Below are positions 21,912 to 33,379 of a DNA stretch of 64,000 bases, piece by piece. The stretch is from NCBI GenBank assembly GCA_001557505.1, contig LSAX01000005.1:62001-126000 (forward strand). The letters run 5' to 3'. Numbering within the stretch: position 1 is the stretch's first letter; each line of letters starts with the position of its first letter. The notes under the pieces are model-generated. The model worked only from the letters and a program-made list of their open reading frames with translations, did not search any database and had not been told where the DNA came from. The translations under genes were made by a program, and so were the position numbers. This DNA comes from Reticulascus tulasneorum (lineage: Eukaryota; Ascomycota; Sordariomycetes; Glomerellales; Reticulascaceae).

Positions 21912-23453
21912 AATGATGAGCCCGTTTAGCCTGGAACAATCCAAACCATTTGCCACCGAGGGCTAACTATGTATTGACTTCGGTGAGGAACGCTCATGTA
22001 GGACTATGGAGAGGATGTTGGCAAGGTCCGCGGTCAAGGCACGAGCACGACAGATGGAAATGCATCATGTGGATCAACAGTGACTGGCATATTTCGCTGC
22101 ATAGTACGTGCGTAGACTTGTTTTAGCTGCCACCCGTTGTTACAGGTAATTTGGTATCGGGACATCGTCTCTCAGCCCTACCTCTGACGTCGACATCTTG
22201 CCGTCGCGGTCAACTTGAATGTCCGCAACGCCAAATATCCTTCCTTTAAGCCCTTGGACGCTTAACCCAAGTCCGAATTCCTATTTGGCTGGATCACAAG
22301 GATCCCAGCTCTTAGCCTAGGTGCCTGCAGCTCTGGAGCCAAATGCGCCTGGTACTGGAGTGGGTCAATCCTGTTGCCTCTGTTAGTCATAACTTTGTTA
22401 AGGGCGTTCTCGATGGTGGGGTGCAACACTGCTCTATGAAGTTACGAAACAGCAAATCTTACGGTCTTCATCTTAACCTTTCCTGGCCGTGAAGGTCATG
22501 TGAGTTTCCAAGTAGCTGGTGTAACCTGTCCATAGGTACCTTATCGTTGATCAGGTTTCTTAAAGCCGACTGGTTTGATCAAACTCCAGTGGGTGTTAAC
22601 CTAAAAGACGTCTCCAGTTACATAGAACAACTCTGTAGCATCTTTACTCTTTATGCCAGCAATATCTCGGATCCACGTAGATACTTTGAGCAATCTCTGC
22701 GGTCGCGGAGCATGATTACTAGTTCCGGTAACATTGGTGATTGTTTTATACGCTTCCTGTAGATGGTCGGAGGAGAAAGGCTGATATCATGTGCTAGCCC
22801 AAGAAACTCGAATGAACACTGTGACCGCTAGCAACTTCTGTGCTTCAAGTTTCCTTCACCCAGGGCGAGCTCTCTTGTAGTTTGGGTTACTGATGGCACC
22901 GAAGGCAGATGGCTAAAATGGCGCAGATCCTCGGGTTCCCTGGAGTGTGTGTTGATGCCAATGATGACCGGGTTTCGCTTTTCCCACCTGGCTTCCGCGT
23001 GCCCGGGGGCGGCGGCCCACCCGAACCGGCTTGAGCTGGTGTCAAATCGGTAGAATTAGTGGTGTCGCTGTCCTTCGTATATGCGGTCTGACAAACACCT
23101 GTCATAGCCAGTAAGAAGCGCCAATGATGCCGGCTTCTTGTATTTCTGCCGTTCCGGATAAAACAGCCTTCAACCCACGCAGGAGATATTGGCGTTGCAC
23201 AAGAGACGGCAGGCAATCTGTCGGGAGCTCGAAGTAACGGCCCGCGCCTAAATCTGTCGCCGAGTTAATTAATACAAAAAGCAATCCGCATGCGGACCTG
23301 AAAGTTCTATCAAAATTGCCGATAGGGGCGAGATGACATACAAGAGGGGGCGTCCGGTCTGAAGTGGTAAGCAAGAACTATCTCAAAGACCAACTCTTGT
23401 TGCACCCTACAACGCAAGCTGCTCAACACATCGTCAAATCAACACCATTCACG
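21912..23453. other. intergenic, no gene recognised
   Basis: About 1.5 kb without a convincing frame. A plus-strand frame at 22547-22762 and a Pro/Gly-rich minus-strand frame at 22887-23216 have no family features. The right part is the promoter of the DUF1996 gene. Confidence 0.5.
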
Positions 23454-24954
23454 ATGCCACAGTGGAAACCCATTGCCCTCGGCTTGGCCGGCCTCCTGAA
23501 TCAAGTAGGCCTAGTCTCCAGCCAAGAACCAGGCCTGTTTGATCCTTCGACGGCAAATATTCCGCCCATGCTCCGATTCCAGTGCTCACAACTAGTCGTC
23601 GAGAGGCTCGACCCCCTGGTGAATCCAGGGAAAGTTCCATCTCCTCATCTCCACCAAATCGTCGGCGGCGATTCCTTCAACGCATCTATGCACCCCAAGA
23701 CGCATGATCTCGTTTCCAAGTCGGGCTGTACCTCGTGCACCTTCTCTGAGGACTTCTCCAACTACTGGACGGCAGTACTGTATTTCCGTGCTCGAAATGG
23801 GACCTACAAACGGGTCCCGCAGATACCGAGCGAGGGGCTGAAGGGCATAGGCGGCATCACGGTCTACTATATCCCACCAATGGGCACGAACAAGACGACT
23901 GCTTTCAAGCCCGGTTTCCGCATGCTCGTCGGAGAGGCCACTCTCCGGGGTCCTGCACAGGAGGGGAAAATTGATCCAAAAATATGCCATCGGTGTATGC
24001 CTAAGAGCGGGGACAATAACAATCTGAACTGTGCTGCCCCCGACGGCGTGACACTTCCCAAGAAGTTCTGCGCCGGCGGAATCAGAAGCGTTATTACATT
24101 TCCTACCTGCTGGGATGGCATCAATCTGGACAGTGCGGACCACAAGAGCCATGTTGCGTACCCGGTGCAGGGCACGAATACGGACCAGTTTGACTATGAC
24201 GGCGGCGTTTGTCCTGCTAGCCATCCTGTGAAGATCCCGCAGGTTATGTATGAGGTTGTGTGGGATGTAAGTAGAGATGTTTTTCGCTCCTTAATCCCCA
24301 AGAAAGACTGGAGTTGAAGGTTAGGGGTTGGGTCAAGTTCGCTAACGGCAGCATCGGTGCAAACAGACAACATCATTCAATGACCCGGATATGTGGCCTG
24401 AAGATAAGTCGCAGCAGCCTTTTGTCTGGAGCACTGGTGACGAGTAAGTTTTGCTCTCCATCTTCCCCATCGCGGAATCTGCTTCACTCCACGCTCTGCA
24501 GTCCCACCATCCACATCCGCATCGACACCTTGCGGCACTGATACCCCTTTAAGGCTGAGAGCGATGCTAATCGTGATACAGAAATGGGTACTCCCAACAT
24601 GGTGATTACGTGTAGGTTCATATCCGATCTTTTATTTAATTTTAACCAGAATTGACTGACACACGCCTAGCTTCGGGTGGAAAGACGACGCCCTCCAGCG
24701 CGCCATGGATAACCGCTGCTTTGGCGATGTTTGCAAGACTTTGGAAACGCAGTCCCCTGAGAAGGCGGCCGAGTGTGTTAAGAGCATAACTGTTGACGAG
24801 GAGATAGATGGATGTAAGCAATTTCTCCCCGTCCTGTGGTCCACAGACTTCCTCAGCTTGATAACTGGAAGGCTCCCGTGTTGCATTGACCCGAGTTAAT
24901 CATGTGCACTTTGCAGGGCTAACTGACCTCCCGGGTATGGCGGGTATGAAATAA
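23454..24954 (+). CDS. secreted DUF1996 domain protein
   Basis: Extracellular or wall-associated protein of 366 aa of unknown activity, in a family common in ascomycete and basidiomycete secretomes (PF09362). Five exons: 23454-24266, 24367-24443, 24582-24611 (a 30-nt exon), 24671-24813 and 24917-24954; total 367 codons, all junctions in phase. The leader MPQWKPIALGLAGLLNQVGL is a plausible signal peptide. Family blocks: VERLDPLVNPGKVPSPHLHQ, IVGGDSFNASM, CTSCTFSEDFSNYW (Cys pair), VTFPTCW-like ITFPTCWDG, and CPASHPVKIPQ. The 30-nt exon restores the HGDY/FGWKDD region that is otherwise split. The upstream in-frame ATG at 23364 would extend the leader and is less likely. Confidence 0.88.
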
Positions 24955-25790
24955 TGTTATTTTATAAAGGAGTGCCAATTCTCTATCTACTTGGCGCCTT
25001 GCCTTCGATTGGTAGAATTAATCAGCCGAGACAATGGACTGTGAAAGCCGCGGAGATTTAGAGGGTAGCGGCGTGATACACATTGCGGTTATCCCAGATC
25101 CCCACAAATTTAAATGCTATTCCACTTGACAAGGACTTGCAGGTCATGGTTCTTCACTATGAGCGGTACAACCCAACGGTAATTCAGGAACTGTCGCAGT
25201 TCCTGCTCTCCCAGGCCATGGATCCTCTGCAAATGGTATCCCGACAGTGAACACTAATGAGCTAGTGGCGGCAGCGCCTATTCTTTTCCAGCTGCCCCGA
25301 CACTGTGCATCCTTTTCCAAATTGCGCCGATGCTGTGCGTTACCTTAGAGGCAATTCTGTGTTCTTCCGTCCGCCGCTTCCCGTGCCCTAGCCAGTCGTG
25401 GTCGGTGCAAGTAGAGGTGGCGTCGATATGTGGTGGCGAAGCTGAGAATTAGCAGCTCCACATTCATCAATAGCCACCTCTCTCGCTTCTCAGCTGGAGG
25501 CTGAATGAAACCCATGAAAGCCGCCATGACTGTTTGGACAAGGCAACAAGGATCTGTAACTCGACCCACTGTGCTCAAGTTTGTATATAAGGCTGATTTT
25601 CGCCTCTATCTCGGTGTCCCCTGTTCTGACCACCTTCAACTGTTCCTGCAACATTTTTCTGCAACACTCAGCAATTCTGTTCTGATTGAGAACGTAATAG
25701 AACTTCTAAATACCTGCATATATCATACATCTCATCCGGCTGTAATTTCCGTAACGATTCGAAGAACGAGCTACTGACGTCCGCCGACTG
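24955..25790. other. intergenic with a TATA-like site near its right end
   Basis: No conserved frame. A TATATAAG sequence at about 25582-25590 lies about 200 bases before the start of the small membrane protein. A short minus-strand frame at 25345-25578 has no features. Confidence 0.45.
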
Positions 25791-26297
25791 ATGATGGATC
25801 TTCATCTTGCGTTCTACGCCTACTGGGCGCTTGACGTTATTATTTTCTCCTTCATGACACTTTGGGCTGTTTTCTACACCATCACGGATCCATACTCGGG
25901 AGGTATGTGGATCCTTCTGGTCCCTGCAATACTCGTCGAAATTGTACTCGGCTTGTATCTCTCTGTCAAGGTCCGCGCGGCCATTCACCGCCGCCGCCCA
26001 CATCTCTTCGCATCTGCAGCCGCGACAGACCGCCTTTTCACCTCCACAAGAGACGGAGCGGCCTACATGGTGCTCGCAACAACGATCTGTTTGGTGGCGA
26101 TGGCCATTGGTGGAGCTGCTGGCTTCATGGTAACGGCTATGGGATTGTACGATTCTGGGTCCCCGTCTCATTGGGCCGAGGCGTTAGCGGCGTTCATATG
26201 GCTTGGTTACTTTTCATTCTGTGGCCACCTGATCTATGTGTGGGTCATATCACTGCGTTTGGCAGTCTTTAGTCCCCATCGGATAATATCTTTGTAA
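25791..26297 (+). CDS. small four-helix membrane protein, unknown function
   Basis: Single-exon frame of 168 aa with four strongly hydrophobic segments at roughly residues 5-30, 40-60, 93-117 and 128-152, joined by short loops. A basic loop (KVRAAIHRRRPH) follows helix 2. The pattern is that of a MARVEL-like or generic fungal tetraspan, but there are no diagnostic motifs and I do not assign a family. Two consecutive ATG codons open the frame; either may be used. Antisense open frames in the same segment are shadows. Confidence 0.65.
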   Translation: MMDLHLAFYAYWALDVIIFSFMTLWAVFYTITDPYSGGMWILLVPAILVEIVLGLYLSVKVRAAIHRRRPHLFASAAATDRLFTSTRDGAAYMVLATTICLVAMAIGGAAGFMVTAMGLYDSGSPSHWAEALAAFIWLGYFSFCGHLIYVWVISLRLAVFSPHRIISL

Positions 26298-26371
26298 GTA
26301 GTATGATGATAAGGGCAGGCTGCTGGTGGCTAGATCATGTGGGCACCTGATTGCAATCTTTGAACTTGGAA

Positions 26372-26423
26372 CAAGGTTCGTAGGTACGGTTCGCGGGTAC
26401 GGTTCGCGTGTACGGTTCGCTTG
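26372..26423. repeat. 13-bp tandem repeat, four units
   Basis: Units CAAGGTTCGTAGG, TACGGTTCGCGGG, TACGGTTCGCGTG and TACGGTTCGCTTG follow one another without gaps. The last three are nearly identical. Confidence 0.85.
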
Positions 26424-26817
26424 CACACTGTTCGATTGAGAACAGTTTAAAGTTAAACAACCCGTTAGATCAAGCTTCGACGGCATCATCTTGGGGCGAC
26501 TCGAGAGACCTAGCCCGCTTTGGTCATGCAATGAAACAAAATGTCACTTGGCCAGCCAACAGGGCGATCTTTTTTGACTTTGCCGATACTCAATTCCGCA
26601 CCGACGGTGCCAAGAGGGTGGCGGCCAACGTTCTGCCCGATGGCAGAAGCGCAATGCGCACCTCCCAGAGCGGCGGAAGGTGTGGGCATCGCGGCAGCGC
26701 TAACATGCATACGGGTCGCATTGGTAGCCACGTGAGTCCTCTGAAAGGCAGGGAGGATAATGACGAATCCAATCTCAATGGAAAGATCTACCAGGTTGGT
26801 GAACATGAGGAACACAT

Positions 26818-26967
26818 ACTGACAGCGGCGCTGTCATCGTCCTCTGGCGTCGCAGGGTTGCTCCTGTCAATAATGGCAAACGTAATCATCTTGTTGGACG
26901 CCTCGGCCATTTCTTCTATGAAGAATCGGGCAAACTCATCCTTAATGTCGTAAGGGCCTTGCGTCAT
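26818..26967 (-). other. possible exon of an unidentified minus-strand gene
   Basis: From an ATG at 26967-26965 a frame of about 50 codons runs down to a GTATGT splice-donor-like site near 26823. The peptide has a natural-looking composition (for example IKDEFARFFIEEMAEASNKM). No partner exon could be joined convincingly and no family is recognised. It may be a gene remnant. Confidence 0.3.
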
Positions 26968-27070
26968 GTGAGATTAGAGCTCTTGATATGCGCTTGAGCC
27001 TTGGAAATAAGCCTCTGCATTGCGATCTTTGTAGACGCACTATTTCACTGCTAGACGACTTTGCCGATGA

Positions 27071-27235
27071 CTTGAATATCTGGAAGGAACAGCATTTGCC
27101 TACATCAAATGGCACGAGCTTGACTCTCTCATTACCGGGCAGGTTGATTGGCAGGCATACCAAAAGTTACAGCGCCGGATGTGGGAAGTTTATTGCTCGT
27201 GCAGTGCTAGCTCGGAGGACAACCTCAGAGTGTAA
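27071..27235 (+). other. possible terminal exon of an unidentified plus-strand gene
   Basis: A 54-codon frame ending in TAA reads LEYLEGTAFAYIKWHELD... and QAYQKLQRRMWEVYCSCSAS, which looks like genuine protein. An upstream TGA at 27068 means it would need a splice acceptor inside it. No upstream exon is identified, so a 3' gene remnant is as likely as a real exon. Confidence 0.25.
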
Positions 27236-27649
27236 TTTCAGCAAGGGACGTACAAATTAATATTGAGGCAGCGGAGGACATCCGGCAAATCCTGACAAGA
27301 TGTCTTCGCGTCCTCTAGCAGTGGACAGCAAAGAGCAGTATTTTGAGAGGGTTTGATAACAAGAACGGTGTATTAAGGGTCCCCTGGGCCTAAAGAGTAA
27401 AACCAACTAGCCACGTATGCTAACGAAGACTTGCAGGACTGATGGCTGTGTCGGCCTGTCCGTTGTATGTATGTAAGTCACGGGAGTTGTTGAGCTGTTG
27501 TGAAGCATTGATGTTCGTAGGGCTGTCTGACGGCCTGTCAGGCTGTAGCTGACGTCCTGTTCTAATACCAACGTAAAGGCGTTGGCTATAATAGTGTTAG
27601 CTTTTCGGTATCCCTTAACATCAAATGAGGGAGGTATACTTACAATCCA

Positions 27650-28038
27650 TCAGTTGCAATGGGTAGTAACGCACTTATATGCTGGGTAGGAAGCGCAGAC
27701 GTAGCTCGGTCCATTACATGCTCCAGTAGTGCCCCCGCCGGTCGGGGCACCCGATCCAATTTACCTATTCGTACTTTTGATATAAATATTATAGGACTGC
27801 CCATTCGCTCGGTAGAGGAGCTTCTCGCCGCAGTTGCAAGGATTTCCACCCTCCAAATCGCCCCTACTGGGTGTTCCAGCAATGCCGCAGCCACCACAGG
27901 CTCCTTGGCCGTACTTGGCAACGTTGGTCTGAGTATATTGGTCGCCTGTACCAGTATTGCAGACTTGGTTTTGGATTGTTAAATCTGCGTGCGTAAGAAG
28001 GGGAAGACCATGATGGGAAATAAGGTGAAGAACTTCAT
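27650..28038 (-). pseudogene. cysteine-rich small secreted protein, copy A (broken)
   Basis: Reading the minus strand from ATG at 28038, a short hydrophobic leader beginning MKFFTL is followed by a Cys-rich region homologous to copy B at 29576-29977. Shared pieces are GGC, GNPCNC, NIYIKSTNR and the C-terminal CVTTHCN. Two lesions are visible: about two extra bases put the leader and the mature region in different frames near 27985, and an in-frame TAA lies at 763-761 of the 27 kb block (27763-27761), where copy B has a CAA codon. A TATATA box lies about 110 bases upstream. Function unknown; size and Cys content resemble fungal effectors or antimicrobial proteins. Confidence 0.75.
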
Positions 28039-28142
28039 GTTGACTTTGTTATTGTGGGGTTTGCTAGACAATATGCTATGTGTGATTAGCGTAGTGTTCT
28101 GACAAAGGGTCATGGTGATAGATCGGGGGCCACTCAACCTGT

Positions 28143-28151
28143 TTATATAGA
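28143..28151 (-). promoter_or_regulatory. TATA box of copy A
   Basis: On the minus strand the sequence reads GTCTATATAAAC, essentially the same as the GTCTATATAAAG upstream of copy B, at a similar distance from the start codon. The shared promoter shows that the duplication included upstream DNA. Confidence 0.55.
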
Positions 28152-29460
28152 CATTCCAGGCCCGCAATTCAACGCTCTTTAGATTAAATACCCAGCAACT
28201 CACTTAAAACATGCAATGGTGAATGGCTTCATTTTCTAGGAATCTCATCGCTTACAATGGTTGATCTATTTACTTGGACCGGGTTGCGGACAAGGAGTCT
28301 CTCCAAGCGAGGTACCATGTTGTCACTTTATTCCAACTGTGGAATAGACCTTTAGTAGGCTTGAAAAGCTGGTTTATTTATCCGTGCTTGATAAATTGCT
28401 TAGCTGTTGCAAGTGGTACTTTGAGAGAGCCCTGCAAGGTTATATCTACTTGTCTCGCCCTGAAGTAGATATCGAGTTCTCAATCCGAGGACGCTGTCCG
28501 TAACTGCCCGCAACTCATCGCACTACGCTCATTAATCTATTTGTTTCGATCACAATCATTAAGCGTCTCTGGTCGGAACATGCGATATTTGCAATATGGA
28601 GATTGTGGCGCAGACAGCCTGCGGTCGGACTCGAAGAAAAATGCGACCTTCAACCGTTACAATCCAGTCAGGGTTTGCGGATTCTATTGCCAACCATTTA
28701 GTGGCGCGTCGTGCACAACTTCGCCGCTTAATAACATACTCGACAGATACGGAATGCATATGTGTTGGGGCAGGAGACCAGGGCTTAAAGCTCTATAGTA
28801 GAGGCAAATGGCAATGGTGGTAATAATTAGCCCAGCTCTACGTGTCCTATGTTTTACGGCTTTACTCCGAGAGACTCCGAACACGCCGACGAGACGCTCG
28901 GCGATGTTTTCTGCTGAAGAGGCTGAATTACATGCCAGTTACGTACATGTTTTTATCGGTGAAGGGCCTGAGAAAATTACTTGGTCGGATTGCGAGTTGG
29001 TCAGGGTGTTTTGTATGTTAATTCTGTTCCGTATCACTCGCTACCCAATCACGGCATAGATTGGGCAATGCCAGCCGCCGAGTTAATCGTCAGGAAGAAG
29101 CATGAAAGGAAGGAGGCCGAGAGAAAGAGGAGGGAAATCCTCGCCAACGGCGTGTGACACAGGAGAGCGGAGGTGAATCTTTACCAGCGCTCTGTGACAC
29201 AAGATTGATATGCCGTGTTATCACCTCGACATCGCCTATGCAAATGGTATAGTTGGTGGCAATCTTGCCGGTCGCCAGTCGCCAGATGTGATCTGTATTA
29301 CGGAGGTAGGCTGCTTGAACTAGAGATTATGACTGTGATGCTACGGAGACAGTAGAGTAGAGAGATGAGTGGTGACAGTCTTTCGCGTCGACCAGTGCCC
29401 TCGCCCCAGCAACAGACAAGAAAAAGACAACGAGCCTCGTTCCAGATTGTGTGTTTAGAT

Positions 29461-29473
29461 GTCTATATAAAGG
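29461..29473 (+). promoter_or_regulatory. TATA box of copy B
   Basis: GTCTATATAAAGG, 103 bases before the copy B start codon, followed by a CA/CT-rich leader as in many fungal secreted-protein genes. Confidence 0.6.
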
Positions 29474-29575
29474 GGAGAAGCACCCACGATTCAATACCAT
29501 AGGCTCTGGCTAACAACACTACACAAGTCACCCAGCGTTATCTTGTCTACCCTACCGCTCCCAACAACCGCAGCC

Positions 29576-29977
29576 ATGAAGTTCTTCACCTTATGCCTTA
29601 TTGCCCTTCCCATCGTCCGCACAGACTTTACAATTTACAAACAAATGTGCGACACTGGATTTGGCGGAGACTCCGGAAGTGGCGAGTTTGAATTGCTCGG
29701 CGTCAGTAAGGCTGGCTAGGGACTCTGTGGCGGGTGCACAGTCGATGGGGAACCAGGATTAACCGACTTGGAAAGAGGAAACCCTTGCAACTGCAACAAC
29801 GAGCTCCTCTTCCGGAAGAATGGGCAGTCCTTGAATATTTATATCAAAAGCACGAACAGGCAAATCGGATCGTGCCGCCCTGCCGGTGGAGGCTACCCCT
29901 ATGAGGCATGCAACAAATGGAACTACGCCTGTCTTTCGTACCCGGTTTGGAAATGCGTTACTACTCACTGCAACTAG
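29576..29977 (+). pseudogene. cysteine-rich small secreted protein, copy B (nonsense codon)
   Basis: A 134-codon frame from ATG to TAG would encode a leader beginning MKFFTLCLIALPIV, a junction near residue 16, and a mature domain with about ten Cys residues. An in-frame TAG at 29717-29719 (codon 48) interrupts it; copy A has CAA at this position, so a C-to-T change in a CAG codon is the simplest origin. The 14-nt GTAAGGCTGGCTAG around the stop is too short to be an intron. The frame downstream is otherwise intact to CVTTHCN. It could be a pseudogene, a readthrough case or a polymorphic null. No known domain. Confidence 0.75.
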
Positions 29978-31263
29978 TCGGCCGTAAGTATCCCTTGGCT
30001 TACTATTAAGCTATCCCAAATAGCTAACGTTCATATAGCATGTGTCCTACGTAGTACAAGTTTGATACATTCCTAGCATGCTTACATGAGGAAGGGTCCC
30101 ATGGTGTTAGTATGCAGTTGAGAACCTATCGCTTGTACAGGCGTCTCTTCTCTTTGCAGTTAGGTGGACTGGATATGAGACCCGGACCTGCCTACACTTT
30201 TTCGTTCCTTTAAGAAGGGGGGATGAGAAGAACACTCGACGGTAGATAGGATACAATTTATCCTTACGCAATGTAATGCATACGTTCTTTATGTGTGAGA
30301 CTTAAAATGTTTCAATTGAAGTAGAGGGATTCAAGAGTATACAATTGGCCAGCGATCACTACGATTGGGTAGCTCGCGGTAGCTACCATGCGTAGAAATT
30401 AAGAATGGATATATCCCTCTAGGAAGCTGGGCCATTGATTCAGTTGCAAACATGTCCGCTTACACGATAGTGTCTACCAAGTTGCGTCGTGCGGACTCGG
30501 GAAATATAACAGTGGGACCCTCCACCTCTTATTATTAGGCCTTTTGTTAACAATGACAACAAAACAGAACCTAAGCTTCCTTACTCAATTCCTACACCAT
30601 AAATAGAAGAATAAGAAGAAGAAGAAGAAGGATATAGGAGACGTGTACCCCCTTCGGTACACTACATAGGTTGGCCTACAAGCGTATATGGATAGAAGGT
30701 CTTTAACGCAATGAAGACTATTCTTATTGGAATTTGACGTGACACAGCAGTCAGACTTTACTATTCTGTAAATCTGGACAGTGGCCTGCAGGCGTGAGAA
30801 TAGCCTAGGTCAAGTACGTAGCAGCCGAGCCAAAGATGACGCGTCACTTTGAGCTATAGCTTGGTAATACCACCCTACGTACTGGCGCCGGGCGACGAAG
30901 GAATACATGCGGCCTGCAGGCGACGCAAGGCATGCGTTAGGCGCAACGGACTGAAAGGCAGGAGGCACAGCCTCAATTATTCGCTTGTCTGCTCTTCGCC
31001 TGACGGATCTGACGGATCTAAAGACTTTGGAGTTATTTATCCTTTTAAATATACCATATGGGGGCAGGCGGCGTGAACACCATATGTATCAGAAAGGCAT
31101 CTTCCTCTTGCTATCATTTAATTAAGCCTCCAGAGAATCAGGCTTGAATAGCTCTTTAAACCTAATCATCTCATTCTGCTCAGACGAAAAAACGACTTTG
31201 TGCTTGGGTATATCGTAAACGTCAGGCCATCGACCAGCCGTCAATATTCTAGTAAGTTTTACC
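29978..31263. other. intergenic, one trinucleotide microsatellite
   Basis: About 1.3 kb without a convincing gene. A purine-only AAG/AGA microsatellite lies at about 30606-30631. The plus-strand frame at 30849-31076 has no recognisable features. Confidence 0.5.
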
Positions 31264-33379
31264 ATGGCCGAGTCGGAGCAGGCCAGGCCGGCGGCGGTCA
31301 GTGTCAACGGAGAAGATCTCTCCCCGCGCCAGGTAGACGACAACGCGCTTGAAATCAACCCTGAAGTGCCAGCGCAAGCCCCGGCTCAGATTGATGTCCG
31401 GCGTTTGTCAAATTACGACTTGGAGGCGGATCGGCTCGCCTCACGACACCAGCTATGGAAGCCACGCGACTACCACAAATGGAAATCTCCGCTCATCACA
31501 GCGGCCTTTTACATCCTCGGATTGGGATTTGGCGTTTGCCACTGCGCGCGCTATGTCACGCTCGAGAACACAATTGTCGGGAGCTCGGCGCAACAAGAGA
31601 GCAACCTTAGGCGAGCAACCCAGAGTCCTAGTCTCCTTTGCGCCATTTGCATCTCTCTCGGAACGTTCTGACTCTGTCCCAGGGTCGGTGCTGCTAGTGC
31701 CTTCCTCGCTCAGATCGCCATGTCTGCCAGTTGTTGGCAGGTCTACACGCAGTGGATTTGGCGTTCGGTTAAGAGGACACCGATGACACTGGGGGCGCTG
31801 AACGCCATATTCGGCGCCGACACCTCCGTTTTATCCTTCCTGAATTTGGAGATGCTAAGAAAGTTCAAAATAGGCACTCTTATCGCGCTCTCCACCTGGT
31901 AAGCCTCCCTAAGGATGTTCGGCAGACTCACTAATATCCGGAGGACGTTGGTGCTACCGCCCTTCTTCACACCAGGTACGCTTTTCGTGGTCCCCACCAC
32001 CAGGGAGATCACCTACGAAGCCATGGTGCCGTACTTGACCATTGCAAACAGCTCCGAGGGTCATCTTTATTCCTATTCGCCAGCAGGTACTGGTGATCGA
32101 TCTGGCCAGAACAATATTACATCTCGAGCGTTCATGGGCCCTCGGTCGATTCTCACGCTACTTTCGACAGCAACAGCGGCACGAGGGGAGATTCTGCCAA
32201 TCACACCGCCGGCTAACCGTTCGTCGTATTCACTCCGCTTTTTCGGGCCCGCCGTTCAGTGCCTGCCTGCGCGGCCGGACGTGCAGGCCAAGATCGCAGA
32301 GCTGCTTGAGCTTAGGGCCAACGCGAGCGTGGGCCATACGAAGGAGCTTACCAACGCGTACTACGGTTTCGTACCATCCTTCGATGCCCAGGGGAACGTC
32401 ACGCCGCTTCCGGAAGTGCGATATCAGAGATCTGGCAAGGCTTCGAACGAGCTGTGGATGGCCTTCCAGCGATACGTGGACGTGACGGACCCGGCATGCG
32501 ATTTTGAGCAGATTTTCCGGGTCTGCAAACTTTGGAACGCAACCTTCGACATCGATCTGTCATGGGACAACGGATTTCAAACAATTACCGGGTCTCCCAC
32601 TCTTATGCATGAGATTGCCTACCCAAACGACAGACCAAACGATGTGTCCAACATGGCGCAGCACGCGTATTCGGCCTTCATGTGGGTGTTGTCAGACCAA
32701 GTGGTTGGCTCGTTTGGCTGGTTCAACAACACGGCTGCTAGGAACGGGTCCGGGCAGGAATTTGGCATGATCGCCTCACCCATCCAGCACAACAGCCTCC
32801 TAGGAACATCTGACCTCGACGTCTACTTCAACTTCAACGAAGAACCCGGCGCGTGCCGAAAGCCGTTTAGAGATCTAGACTTGCAACGTCAGCAAGATAA
32901 AAACCTCGCCAAGAATCGCACCCTTGATACGCTCATCGAGGAGCTTGGCTTTAACATAACCGTCAGTTTGATGCACAACGACCTTCACATGACCAGGAAG
33001 AAAACGCAAGCGTACGATCCACCTCCTATGCACCGCTGATTGTGACTAACGAAATCCCAGGCGCACACTGGTACCAAGGATGGTGAAGGAGACCCATGAC
33101 GTCAATATTTATGGATACAGCTGGAAGGGCCTCTTCATCCCCTACGCACTCGCCTACCTCATCTCGTTCACTGTTGTCGTTATTGGTGTTATCACCTTTA
33201 GCGACGAAGGCGTTTTGCCAGATAAAAAGTTGCAGGACGTACTCGCTGCCGCCGAGGATGCGGAAATCAGACAACATGCTCAGGAGTTCGAGCTGCACCA
33301 GCGGCGTCCCTCCATCGGGGTCGAATTTCGGAACCGTCTGCCTACTTTCCGTGTACTGGTAAATGTCGACACACCTTGA
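31264..33379 (+). CDS. uncharacterised fungal multi-pass membrane protein
   Basis: Protein of 649 aa. Exons 31264-31610, 31683-31898, 31944-33011 and 33061-33379 total exactly 650 codons. Topology: a long cytosolic N-terminus, helices near residues 78-98, 121-141 and 178-205, a large N-glycosylation-rich luminal or external domain of about 350 residues (several N-x-S/T sites), and a last helix near 567-590 before a charged tail. The QQ...AFLAQ...YTQWIW...FFTPGTLFVV pattern matches a widespread, unnamed ascomycete family. Intron 1 appears to be of GC-AG type: AG|GCGAGC...CCCAG restores NLRVGAASAFL. Function unknown; a surface sensor or transport-accessory role is only a guess. Confidence 0.75.

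Larger units (their letters stand above)
28039..29575. other. spacer between the inverted small-protein copies, with faint coding-like remnants
   Basis: Plus-strand frames around 28808-29059 and, in another frame, up to a TGA at about 29157 (ending in a highly charged KKHERKEAERKRREIL segment) look partly protein-like but cannot be joined. A TATATAAAGG box at 29463-29473 belongs to copy B. Nothing else is supported. Confidence 0.35.

Noticed and set aside
22887..23216. Pro/Gly-rich minus-strand frame as a small secreted protein
   Set aside because: No signal peptide and the composition follows a GC-rich stretch; no support beyond openness.
23592..24224. 210-codon minus-strand frame inside the DUF1996 gene
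   Set aside because: Antisense shadow; the plus strand carries the family motifs and signal peptide.
25862..26272. 136-codon plus-strand frame overlapping the small membrane protein
   Set aside because: It is a shifted-frame shadow of the hydrophobic protein at 25791-26297, with rare-residue composition.
29717..29719. The TAG in copy B being removed by an intron
   Set aside because: The only GT...AG bracket around it (GTAAGGCTGGCTAG) is 14 nt, far below any plausible fungal intron.
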